This document shows positions 12,821 through 23,640 of a stretch of DNA of 64,000 bases, piece after piece. The notes below the pieces were generated by a model, which was not told where the DNA came from, did no database searches, and saw nothing but the letters and a program-made list of their open reading frames with translations. This DNA is from Trichoplusia ni (taxonomy: Eukaryota; Arthropoda; Insecta; Lepidoptera; Noctuidae). The DNA is taken from NCBI RefSeq assembly GCF_003590095.1, contig NC_039492.1, positions 3,782,001 through 3,846,000 on the forward strand, in the 5' to 3' direction. The first letter of the stretch is position 1, and each line of letters starts with the position of its first letter. The translations under genes and the position numbers were made by a program.

Positions 12821-13214
12821 TTAACAGATCAGATCAGCTCTTTGTCGTAGTAATTCTAATCTGAGTTCATGTTCGCGGGCAGCTAGTCTCAAAGCGGCAA
12901 TACTGGAGGATCGAACGTCATCCATTAACGGGTGCATGTGAAGGTTTTCACTCCCCGGCGATATAGGAGGCGACATGGACGGCGCAGGGGATCGTGTAAC
13001 TTCGGGCGACAATCGGGAATGATCGGGTGACGGTTGTGATACACCGGGCGTCGGTCGGGAACTCTCGGGTGACAGTCGGGGCGGTTCGGGCATGAGGTTC
13101 GCGAATAGGGAGTGGAAGTGAGCGGGAGAGGTCGCGTATAGCGGAGCCCCGAATAGAGGCGGACGCGATAGCGGAGGCAGGTATTGACCTCCGAATAATG
13201 GTGTGCTGGCGTAC
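12821..13214 (-). CDS. al: al coding exon d: C-terminal region, Ser/Pro heptads and OAR domain
   Basis: Acceptor TTATCTACAG at 13216/13215. The first base completes Arg148, then YASTPLFGGQYLPPL, HFHSLFANLM, the heptad block, and the OAR domain SSSIAALRLAAREHELRLEL followed by LRQRADLIC and TAA at 12823-12821. OAR domains in paired-like factors act as C-terminal autoregulatory/interaction segments. The frame was extended upstream of the first Met in the open frame (13093) to the splice acceptor, adding 40 residues that contain the conserved FHSLFANLM motif. Confidence 0.93.
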
Positions 13215-16200
13215 CTGTAGATAATAATACTATATTAGTTGGTGCAATAATTTGGCTGAAAGATACTTTTGTGTCCGATATCCAAGTTACATTAGAAACT
13301 GTCGTCAGATATAGAATCCAACAATTCACGAAATGAAATGAAATAAATTTTATTGTCACAACACACAACAGGATACATAATTGGGTTGAAGCTGAAATAT
13401 ATCTTTAAGGTAATATAGGGACAGTTTCACATAAAACTCCAATTTCCAAATTCCAAGAAACTCACCTAAAGGAAGCCAAGGCAGCATCAAAAGGCTTCCT
13501 CAGCCCGAAGCCAAGCTGCGACAGTGGGTGAGGTGGTCCCGGCAGAGAAGCTGACGTGGGCAGTGGCTGTGCCCCTCCGAGGTACCCGCTGTACGGGTGA
13601 GCGTGAGGACCCACCTTCTCCTGTTTCCGCCATTTAGCACGACGGTTTTGGAACCACACCTGTTGGGAAAATGCTAAGTTTAGAGAAAGATTTTAACTAT
13701 AGAGGGGAGGGGATGGAAGAAAGTGTAGATAAAGTATTAAAAAAACACGCGTAGGAAAATGTAGAGTTCATGTTCGATTTGAGCTGATGTATGATGAGCC
13801 TTGGGATTGTCCGAAAGGGAAATCGTACCGCAACTGTGCCGTGTACGTAGCTCCGGTAAACAAAAGGCAAAGGAAAGAATATTGGTAGGTTTTATTGATT
13901 TCTCTTCCGAAAAAACGGTGCCATGTCATCTTCGTCATTTAAAAATGGAATGTAGAGACGAATAGACATTTTCGAATCTGACTTAGCGAAGCAACAATTA
14001 TGCATAGTATTAGATATAACTGTTATGATAATATACTGAAACGGAACGTTAATTTTGTATTTATTTGTTTTGTTTTTTCCAATAGGAAAAACTCAATGCC
14101 GACGCATGGAGGCATGATAAATAAATTAAATGATGTTTCCTCAGTCCTATTTATATTAAAAACAGTTGTTTGCTTCACACTTAAGCCCCATTAGAATTCT
14201 CCATGTGTAATGCAATTATCATAATGTTAAATCCACGGTTGAACTTTTATAACGCGCATAACAATTAACAATCCTTTCAACGTACGTAGTGACAACAATT
14301 TTTCCTCAATTCCAGATAAAACTGTAAAACCAATTTAAAACTTATTGCTATGAGTTAAGGTTGAGTTTACATAGTGTGTATGTTTGAAATATTATATACG
14401 GGTTATCAATTCACACATAGATTTATTATCTGCCTTTCTAGTTCTAGTATTAACAGTTTAATAACTCTCACAGCGAACATAATTAAACAATTAAGTAGAA
14501 ACTTTACGACCTTCGGATAGCATTATTAGCTGACAATATATTATATTAAAAAACTAAAGAAATGTAACATAAATCAAAGTTAATTAAGAGTCACTTCGTG
14601 TTGCCCGCAAAGGCCTAATCTGAACATAAATGGAACTTCTACTCATTAGTAAACGTTTGCTATTGAAGGCAAAAAGGTTTTAATTAAACCGCGGTTGGCA
14701 ATGTTACATGGGCATGAATATAATTTATATTTATTTATACATTTTATGAACAATGCGCCATTTTTTTTGCTATTGAATTGAGGCAAACATCACTCATACA
14801 ATTATCACTTATGGAAAACCGTTCTGATTCCAAACACAACTCTTAAATTAAAAGTCGGCGCCATCTTTTTGTTTTGAAATAAGAACGGGCTGTGTGCTGG
14901 CCAGTATTTCTTTCTTGCAATCATCAAATTGTTCATTCAGATGATTAATGAAACAAATTGGGTTTCATTTTAATTGCTATATCAATTCCGTAATTGAAAT
15001 ATAAAAGTCTTATAGCACTTAATCATACATGTTTAGTAACTTCTGTCTATAAAATAGATAGGTTATAAATATATGTGATTTATTATTTCTGGTAATCAAT
15101 TAAGAATTTGGTAAGATAATAATGCCTATATTTTAATTTGCCGACCTTACCGCGCCCAGTGACGTATGTTTACGATGATATGATGAATTGTGTGATGACG
15201 TAACGAGCCATCTGCTTCATCGATTATAGAGGTAGAGCTTGCGAAGCCATTATAGAGGAAGTTTCTAGTAGCAAATTTTTATTATACGATGTCATGTCAA
15301 CGCATTTGCATAACAAAATGCATGCATACACCATTTGTAGTCCGCTATTAATAGGCACCGTCGTAATCGATACATACAAATTATTCTATCAGTAAACTGA
15401 ATATCATGCATTACCTGTACCGTACGACAAAAACTAAAGTCTTCCCATTAAGTCCGCAAACGTCTATCAGCTAAAAACCATCAACGTTTTCTAAGTAATT
15501 GGCAATTTCCAACAAAGTCGTATTTCCAATTTTGCAGTGACTCGGACATTAATGAAAACATCCGACGGGTCCGTATGCCGTGATTAAGTGATCATTAAGG
15601 TGTCGTTACACCGATATGTGTACGGGCGGAGTCGCGTTTCCCCACAGTTCTTATAAGGAATCTTGATTTCGTATTGTGACCATACTTCGACATCATAATG
15701 ACAGATATTAATCGTTTTAATCTCTTTTAATAGTGCACTTTAAGCAAAGTGAGTATGAAAAAACTAAGTTCTTGTGACCTTTTACGAGATTGTAAAAGTA
15801 AAGAGCTCGTTTTAAAGAATTATTTTAATAAAATAGCGTTTCGTAAGGTGACCACGATGAGAGGATAATTATAAATTTAGGAGAATTATGTAATAAATTG
15901 AATTTTAGTAAAACTATCAAAAATTGTTTGGCAATTTAATATGCAATGCCTTTTATTAACGTAAATCGTAGTTTTAATGTAGACATAATGAAGACGATCA
16001 CGATGATAATTCTTGGAAATAATTGCTATTTAAATGAGTTATTTCTAAAAGTTATTTAGATAATAGTAAATCATGCTAATACTATCAAGTTTAATAACTT
16101 TATACGTATTTGTATAATGTAATCGCTTAATGTACGTAATTTTACAAAAAGACGAATACTTAATCGGAATTTACAGTAGAAATATTTTTTTCTTTTTAGG

Positions 16201-18393
16201 GTTCAATACATAAACGTAACAACGGAACCCTATAACTATTGCACCGCTGTCTGTCCGAATATGTGTTCGTCCTCCACCAGACTGTATCTCATGAACCAAG
16301 ACAGTACCGAAGCACATTTTAAGTTTCAAAACCTATAGATTTGAATTAGGTTACCTATTAATACAATAACTCTTTTTGTTTGACAACAATATTTATACCA
16401 GAATAAGCTTGTACAATTAATTTGCAAGTTTTTACAACAAGATTTGTCAAACATAAATAATCCTACGAATGTTACCACTCGTTAATGCAATAAACACATA
16501 AAACTGCAATAAAATACAATAATTGAATAATTAAAATAATTATGCATTCAGTTTTTTTTTTGTAATACGCTAAGCTTCTTTTAATTTACTACATTTAATA
16601 GCGACTGTTGGCCAGTATGTTAACGGGAATTATCCGTTCTATTTTGATTATTATGGTTAACCTACAAATAAAGCCCTGTATACATTAAGACGTGAGGAAA
16701 ATAATTAATTTTTGCTTGTTAAATAGCTTTCCATAAATATGTGTTTTATTGTAAGTGTATTAAGGAATGTTTTTGAACAGTTTTCTGTTAGTCTTGTGAA
16801 GTGAAGCCGGCTTTATTTGCGTACATTTTATGTTGGGTAATAAAAGCAGTAATTTAATGTTACGTTACTAATTATCGTGTAACGTGTTAGCCAAATGTAC
16901 TGATCCGTTGATTGGTGAGTTTTTCATTCTTTTGCCATTATTTTTAGTTTATTTTTATTTAAATATTTTTACGACTTTTATATTGTGCTTGTTCAGAACT
17001 TTTTATTTGGAACTGGATTTAAAATTCTGCAATAAAATACAATGTATCTTTGAGTAGTTAATAGTCCAAACTCCTATTTGTGTAAAATAGAAAAGTTATA
17101 TGAATCGAACGAACATAAAATAAGTTTTCATTTTAGTCATGTACTTTTAAAATTAAAAAGTAATAATGATTACATCGTTTTAACAGCAAATCCATGAGAA
17201 AAATGTCTTGATTTCAAAATTAAAATATTCAATTCACATCGAACGAAATGATTAACCGACAATCAGTTAATTGAATTCAAAGTGAGTAAATTAACGTGTG
17301 TGAATTATTTAAAGCGATGCTTACGACAAAATTTTATGTGGTATACTTATTAATAGAGTATGGAATGTGTAAAGTACCTTATGAGCGTGACTTGTGAGGC
17401 CGGCGCCCTGTCGCGCGGCCGCGGGGGGCCAGACGTGCGACTTTTTGTCGCACCGCTCAAGAAAACGCATCCGATTTTATTACTTTCCCTTAGTCGACGT
17501 TTTGATTGACTTAATAATATCGATCCGATGAATATATGGATGATTCCGAAATTCATTAATGGACAGCCCGAATATAAATAACTAATTTATGGAAAAATAA
17601 TTTGTATAAATAATTTTCTCCTTACCTGTATTCTAGCTTCGGTGAGGCCGATTTTTAATGCCAGTTCTTCTCTGTAACAATGAAGTTATTGTTAAAAATG
17701 TGCATATGTCTTAAGTACAATGTTTTCTACTAAATCTTCCTAGGTGATTCAGTAAAAAAACATATTCTAGTGATAGCAAGTATAACATGCAGGTTTAATA
17801 TAAAAGGACCTTGTTATTTAAATCAAATAAATATTATAAACTGATTTTTTTCGATCTCTTATCATTTAAAGCATGCATAAATTAATAATGTATCCATTCT
17901 ATTCAAACACATATTATAAAAGAGTTGTTCTTATGGGAGATGCACGGCACCTCACATTACAACCCGAATACCTAAGCCATGATCTACTATGATAACCAAC
18001 AAGCCCTCAGCACTTTGAAACTCCAGGATAAAAAAAATATAGTTTCACTTCCTTGCACCCATAAAAAATGGAACATGCCCAAAATGCTTTGCAAGAAGGA
18101 TGCTTAACAATAGGTAGATATATTATGTACTATACATGGTGATGTTCACAAATCTTTGCAAGAAGGTTATGTAACATTCTATGGACGTACCTGGTAAACA
18201 CATCAGGATAATGAGTTCTTCCAAAAGCCTTCTCCAGTTCATCAAGCTGGTAGCTGGTGAAGGTGGTCCGGTACCGCCTTTGCTTCCTCTGAGGGATGTC
18301 TTCGTCGTCAAGGCCGCTGCCAGAGCCAGGGCGCTCATGATCCAGTGGAGGAAGGTCAGGAGTGGAGGAGGATCCAGGCTCAGAGACGCCCAT
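12821..18393 (-). CDS. al: Aristaless-type paired-like homeodomain transcription factor (spliced, 4 coding exons)
   Basis: Nuclear DNA-binding transcription factor of the paired-like class; in insects Aristaless patterns distal appendages, and in butterflies al paralogues act in wing colour pattern. Join of minus-strand exons 18393-18191, 17671-17626, 13659-13466 and 13214-12821 gives 837 nt, 278 residues plus TAA; every junction has GT/AG and keeps frame. The homeodomain is residues 38-97, starting QRRYRTTFTSYQLDELEKAF and ending VWFQNRRAKWRKQEK, with W85, Q87 (position 50), N88 (position 51) and R90 (position 53). Downstream are al-type motifs LGFGLRKPFDA (about 131-141) and FHSLFANLM, five Ser/Pro heptads (193-227) and a C-terminal OAR domain (250-278, SSSIAALRLAAREHELRLEL). 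The ATG at 18393 is chosen because MGVSE matches Drosophila MGISE, and it has A at -3 and G at +4. The product is shorter than Drosophila Al (about 400 residues), mainly because the spacer before the OAR is compact. al1 versus al2 is not resolved. Confidence 0.95.
13215..13465 (-). other. al: al intron 3, containing a short retroposon tail
   Basis: 251 bp with GTGAG donor and CTACAG acceptor. Bases about 13330-13375 (GAAATGAAATGAAATAAATT then TATTGTC) resemble the A-rich 3' end common to lepidopteran LINE copies, suggesting a small insertion. Confidence 0.7.
13466..13659 (-). CDS. al: al coding exon c: homeodomain helix 3 and al linker motif
   Basis: 194 nt, acceptor CCCAACAG at 13660/13661 and donor TTTAG|GTGAG. 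Encodes VWFQNRRAKWRKQEKVGPHA, a Gly/Pro-rich linker, then LGFGLRKPFDAALASF. The last motif aligns with LGFQLRKPFDA of Drosophila Al and separates al from other paired-like genes. The apparent stop in frame after ASFR lies just past the donor and is intronic. Confidence 0.95.
16195..16330 (-). repeat. Retroelement tail fragment, same family as 51795
   Basis: TAGGGTTCAATACATAAACG, CTGTCTGTCCGAATATGTGT and GACTGTATCTCATGAACCAA are reverse complements of the 51795 element. Lies in al intron 2. Confidence 0.65.
17395..17460 (-). promoter_or_regulatory. CpG-rich island inside al intron 2
   Basis: A roughly 65-bp G+C block (CGGCGCCC, GCGCGGCCGCGG) in an otherwise AT-rich 3.97-kb intron, about 170 bp from the micro-exon. 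It includes a perfect 7-bp inverted repeat GTGCGAC / GTCGCAC with a T5 spacer (17435-17453). I see no exon in it; an intronic enhancer or alternative promoter is the most economical reading. Confidence 0.3.
17626..17671 (-). CDS. al: al coding exon b: 46-nt micro-exon in the homeodomain
   Basis: Too short to stand out as an ORF. Read on the minus strand it runs from the acceptor TTGTTACAG to the donor CAG|GTAAG and encodes the end of Arg68 then EELALKIGLTEARIQ. These residues are exactly what is missing between PDVFT of the upstream exon and VWFQNRR of the downstream exon. Its 3' boundary falls between homeodomain positions 46 and 47, a well-known intron site in paired-class homeobox genes. 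Confidence 0.95.
18191..18393 (-). CDS. al: al coding exon a: N-terminus and homeodomain helix 1-2
   Basis: 203 nt from the ATG to the donor ACCAG|GTACGT. Encodes residues 1-67 and two bases of Arg68. The acidic/Ser-rich leader (LDDEDIPQRKQ) precedes the homeodomain arm RRYRTTFTS, and the exon ends in HYPDVFT. The donor falls inside the codon for homeodomain position 31. The antisense plus-strand open frame here is a shadow. Confidence 0.95.
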
Positions 18394-18440
18394 GATGAGG
18401 TGAGGGAAATAGAAAATGATGGAGGGCTTCGAATTGAGTT
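18394..18440 (-). other. al: al 5' UTR segment in the start-codon exon
   Basis: A pyrimidine-rich acceptor (CTCCTTTGTTCCAG, with CTAAG-type branch sequence just upstream) sits at 18442/18441 on the minus strand, 47 nt before the ATG. The 47 nt therefore belong to the 5' UTR and at least one non-coding exon must lie upstream, that is, at higher coordinates. Confidence 0.7.
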
Positions 18441-21400
18441 CTGGAACAAAGGAGACTTAGTTTATTCTTTGTGTTTTTATGTTTTTTTTTCAGTAGTTTA
18501 TATAAGTAGTTAATACTTTTTTACTATTGGTAAGTATACACTGGCAAAGGAGGTTTTGTTTTGAAGTACATCCACTGATGAAGAGTTTAGTTTTAACTCC
18601 CGAACTGCAACCAGCCGCCGCGATTCATAGCTTGTATATGTGAACTACTAAATAAGGTTTAATATGTTTCGCTACTAAGTGAAATTATAGTTGGAAAAGT
18701 TTTCGAAAGACTAGTGTTACCTAACTTCTTGATAATGAAAAATTTTGATCTACAAGTCAAATAATAAACCTATGTACATTTTACATGTAGACGGCAGAGA
18801 AACATGGTATTTACATTCAAAAACAAGAGTAAAAAACGTAATACAGTTTTATAATTTCAATTAATAACACATTTCAATCAAGATTAAGTCATAATTCTTA
18901 ATCTCCTTGTAATCTTCGTATAATCCAGTCAATTATAAAAATAAAGCTTAAACTCACATAACAACAGTAATATAAAAGGTGTGAAAGTATTAACAAAATG
19001 CATGGTTTATAGAGCGTGATAACTTCGTATTACAAAGAGCAATAAAAAATTCATTAAAATTGTGATCGCGTTAATTTCTACAAAGGATTGAAATTTGGCA
19101 TGATTTAAAAGGAGTTTTAATTGTTTAGCATATAATATTGTTTTTATTTAATTAAAATCCGTATTTACTTTTTTTCATACGCCTTTTCGTGTATTTTTCA
19201 AATGTTATTAATTCTTTTTAACCAGATTCAAAAACAAAATTATTATTTCAACTACGCCGTTTTCCAGGCTCTTTAAAAACGTTATAGCATAAGCTCTAGG
19301 TGCCGGGCGGTTTGCTGAAACAACGAGGAAATGAGCCATATTAAAAAAATATATCTTGTCCACAAATATACTCAGGTCTAAAGACTACCCTCTCCCATAG
19401 AAAACAAAAACTCTTCTCTTCCAATTTCGATGAATTAATCATAATTTTATTTGTTACTGCTATTTTAATTTTATTTACGTGACCTGTTTCCAAACAGTTG
19501 TTTACTTCTACCGGCAGAAGCTATATTTAAAATATGGCTAGCATTATCCGTTACAAGTTTCACAAAGGTATCCATCAAACAATACTTATACCTATATTTT
19601 ATAAGCAGAATAAAAAGTCGATGGCCACGATAACTAATATAATTGAAGCTAACAATAAAATATCGTGTAAACCTTTCACATTTTTATTTACGTTGATTAT
19701 AAGAAAGATATAATTATATTAAAGATAATGTTCGAAGTTATTACAATGCAACGGGCTGTGTCGAGGTTCAGGCCCTTGTGATTAAACGTCAAGCACAATT
19801 AACGCCCTATCATTATTGCCCATCTAAATTGCAATGCCAAACATCCGCTTTCTTACTAACCTTTGTAAAGAGGTTGAAATGCAAGGAGATGGAGATAGCC
19901 GTGTGCTACTGGAACCTTTTTGGTAAACAAGACTTCTTACGGCCAGTAATAAGAGTAACAAAAAGTGTGAATTACGAAAATGTTGTCTTTTAAGGTACCT
20001 ATTGTAAACTGAGGAATTAAGTGTCTTGTAAAAACAAAACGGGTTGAAAATTGTTCAACAACCAATGCCTTTTCAGAGTGACAAAAAAATTGTCACAATC
20101 GAAGGAAAATGGAGCTAGTATGAAGCTTATTGGTACCTATATAACTGTAAAGTTATTGCATGGGACGTCATGCCTACGTATTTTATGAATTTCCAGCGAT
20201 ATTTCCCACTGCTTCCGATCTAATAATACGATTTTTTTTACTTCTTTAAGAAAGTAATTTAACATAACAAATTACTATAGTATCGAAATCAAACTTTTAT
20301 ATCTAGAATAATTATTGCTCCCGTCATAAGAAAACCCTACCTTAAAAACAAATAAAAAAAATGTCATAGGACGTGTAATTAAAAGGAGCAATAAAAATAT
20401 TCTTGACATAAAAAAAAACTATTTAAAGATACAAAAAAGAAATATAAAAGACAGCTAGGGTCCCTAAGAATGCATTTAAAATTAGTACTAACAGTAAAAT
20501 AGGTTTTTTTTTTCCGTTTCGCTTCGCAGATTACAACGTTAAAGCGATGCCCAAGAGAAATTATTACCATTATGTAAAAAAGTGTTTATTGTTAAGAATA
20601 TTTTAGTTTAAACACATTTATTGTTCGCAGTTTAGTTAGTCATAACTTTATATTTATGATATGTTTGTGGAAAAGTGTTAGGAAGGCATATGTGTGATTC
20701 GAGTGCTACGAGGAGAATAATATATCTTCTTCGACTAACATCAATTTTTCACACCCCTAAGTGTTAAGGGTTGCTCACACAAAAAAAATATATTTTATTT
20801 TTTTGACGAAATTTTTTGTTTTTATTTTTTAATAATGTGGCATTAAAAATACATACAACTAGAAGTAATTCATTAGGCAAAACAACGTTTGCTGGGTCAG
20901 CTAGTGTTAAATAATATCTGAATTTATCATTCCACAGCTGTTGAGGAAATATGTAACTACCAAGATATGATATATAAGAGTGCATCATATGCTTGTTATT
21001 AATAATAATACCAGCCTAAAGATGTACCAGGGATCGAGAAGACGAAGAAAAGAGACGACGCTCTACAAGTCTCGCTTCAACACAGTCTAGAAGATGGCGA
21101 GATATAAGATAATATATCAAGTACGATGTATTCAGATGTGTAAACTATTTCTGTGAATACGTCTGATTCTGTTTAAATACAAATGTATGAATGGAGCTAA
21201 GTAGGTTGTTAGGTGTGTCGAAAAATTGAGTATGTAAATAGACGAAACAAGAACAACGAAATAAAAATCAAACCACACCCTTAAACACTTCATTAATTAT
21301 AACAAATTAAATTGCTTAGCAACAAAACGCAACGCAATTCTCGTTCACAAAACAACGACTTTGCACGTCATTCACAACATTTCTCTGTTCTTTGTAAAAG

Positions 21401-22344
21401 TAATTAGGCAGTAAAATGTAGCATACAATCCCAACAATGCCACTACCAACATTACAAAAACGAAACTAAGTTACCGTCATGTTGGCAATTACCGCATACT
21501 TTTCTAACCGGACGACAAACACGATTCGTTATATCTCAGAAACAATTAGCACAGTTAATCAACTAGAGAGATCCAATTAAACAAGTGTTTAATTACATTT
21601 CAGTCATAATTAACCGGTATATTTTGTGAAGTTTTTAGTGATATTCAAATATGAGCCTTAGTAGCCTTACGATAGAGTTGATTGTTGAATGTGTGATTAG
21701 TGATGCAAGAAAACTAATTTAGGCTGCCTTTTGTGTTTGAGTAGACCTTTTGTATTTCGCGATCTTTGAATAACGATAACTGGGGACTGTATTGTGCTTA
21801 AGTAGGCAGCTTATTACTTGCGGTCAACGATATCAACTGAGCATAATTGTATAAGTAGTTACGTTTCTTTGGAATAATAAATTTCATGCCAAAGCCTTTA
21901 ATTCTTTTTTTTTTGTTATATTTCCGAATCAGAAGAAACTATTGAGAAACGTGAACCGGACGATAAAAAAAATCTCAACCCAAGAAAATTACGAACAAAA
22001 AATATACCGTTTAAAAAACAAAGAGAAAACAATTTAATAAAAGACAATAATTAGATAAATAATTTATGAGAGGCAATAACTTTAAAAATTGTGATTGAAA
22101 CGCTCCAATAATTACGATTCTTATTCACTAATTAACCATGTAACTAATGCTGTTTTTTACAACAGAAACCTTGCTATGTTTTATACTGTTTAAAAACATT
22201 CGTTGCGTATTTATCCGTGTAAAAAATATTAGTAACAGATCGATCAGGAACAGAGTATAGAAAAAAGTATCTTAGCAATTTAGTCGAGTGACAGCATGTA
22301 CTTACTTATATGCAAGTATTTTTTTAACTTTTTCTAGATGTTTT

Positions 22345-22475
22345 TAGACTTTTATACCTGAAGGGTAAGGGGGTACTGGGATGCTGCTGTCCAACCGTCG
22401 CGGTCGTTCCGTCCGTCTATCACCAGGCTGTCTCATGAACCATGATAGCTAGATTATTGAAGTCACAAAAATGAA
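22345..22475 (-). repeat. Retroelement tail fragment, same family as 51795
   Basis: ACCTGAAGGGTAAGGGGGTA, GTTCCGTCCGTCTATCACCA and GGCTGTCTCATGAACCATGA on the plus strand; the element is in minus orientation and 5' truncated. Confidence 0.65.
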
Positions 22476-22924
22476 TTCCTTTGCAAAATACAGCCAGCGT
22501 CACTAGACAGATGCAGCATCTAACGACGCATATATCAAAATAGGTTCAGGCATTTATAAGTCATATGCAACACAGACATACAGAACATAACAGACATACA
22601 GAAACGACTAATCGAATAACAGTAAACAAGGATCCAATATCTAATGACATAAATAGCAGACAAATGGTAAATGAAAACTATTTATTTCAAGTTAAACTGG
22701 CAATTGTTAAATTAGGTTATTACACAACATGAAAGTAATTCTCACGGTGAGTGACACGCAATGGCGACATGAAATCAATTTATATAAGTATCTAGTTTCG
22801 CTTTTATCGGATTCACTTTTTATATGTGGGAAATATGTACCTGTAGGTAACAAAGAATTGAACGAGAAATAGTAATAAACGTAAATTATAACTATATGTA
22901 ATTAGTAATTATTGTTGAGCGGTT

Positions 22925-23130
22925 ATTCCTGTCTTTGTCCCACTAATATTGTAAAGGCGAAAGTTTGTGAGTGTGTATGTTTGTTACTTCTTCACGTCAA
23001 AACGGCCGATTTTAATGAAATTTGGTATTTAGTTAGCTAACACTCTAGATTAACACATAGGCTACGATTTATTACGAGAAAATATTTTATTTCCTAACCA
23101 CGCGGACGAACTCGCGGGTAACAGTTAATA
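22925..23130 (-). repeat. RTE-type LINE 3' region
   Basis: CCCACTAATATTGTAAAGGC, TGTTTGTTACTTCTTCACGT, TTTAATGAAATTTGGTATTT, ending in CACGCGGACGAACTCGCGGG. The order shows minus orientation; no coding sequence remains. Confidence 0.7.
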
Positions 23131-23559
23131 TGTCATAATTTCAATTGAGTTTTCGTTAAAATTCTTTCTTTCAATGGATCTTTTAAATCAGGTATCATCG
23201 AAGTTCAAATTACGTTCTTAAGAGGGCTCTTCTATCTTCATCATTAGACTTGTGCAAGTTCAAAACTGCTATTGTATTATCATCGAACTATTTTTAGTAT
23301 GTATCCAAGATCACAAACAGATGATTCTCTTACTCCCAAAGTTACATGTCGCCAATTCATAATTTCATACAAAAGACTTCTGTTCTCATGCAGTGCAAGA
23401 GACTTAAACCAATGATTCTTGACCTTACTTTAGCAATGGGCACCAAACCGTTTAAAGCCAATGAACTGTTAGGCATTTGTTTTGTTCGTAGTTTATCCTC
23501 GACGAAATCAGTTATAGTTCACGTCTGATTAGCTAGTTCGTTTAGTGGTCAGTATCTGT

Positions 23560-23640
23560 TCCTATTGCGCGTGACGACACCTGCGCGCGCGCCGCAGCCG
23601 ACCATCTGTCGCACGCGCCGCTAATCGCGAGTCCCAATAC
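23560..23640. promoter_or_regulatory. CpG-rich patch
   Basis: GCGTGACGACACCTGCGCGC then GCGCCGCAGCCGACC and GTCGCACGCGCCGCTAATCG. Isolated within AT-rich DNA in the presumed al 5' intron. Confidence 0.25.

Larger units (their letters stand above)
13660..17625 (-). other. al: al intron 2 (within the homeobox)
   Basis: 3,966 bp between the micro-exon and the helix-3 exon, with GTAAG donor and CAACAG acceptor. Apart from the CpG island near 17430 and a retroelement tail fragment at 16195-16330 it is AT-rich; no further coding segment was found. Confidence 0.85.

Noticed and set aside
12925..13368. 147-codon minus-strand frame, the longest in the window
   Set aside because: Shifted frame over the al terminal exon and intron 3. 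It crosses a clear splice acceptor and its Pro/Arg-rich sequence is an off-frame reading of the Ser/Pro heptads.
18123..18449. 108-codon minus-strand frame overlapping the al start exon
   Set aside because: Shifted frame of the same exon; the homeodomain frame is the conserved one.
18181..18513. 110-codon plus-strand open frame
   Set aside because: Exactly antisense to the al homeodomain exon; its residues are a by-product of that exon's composition.
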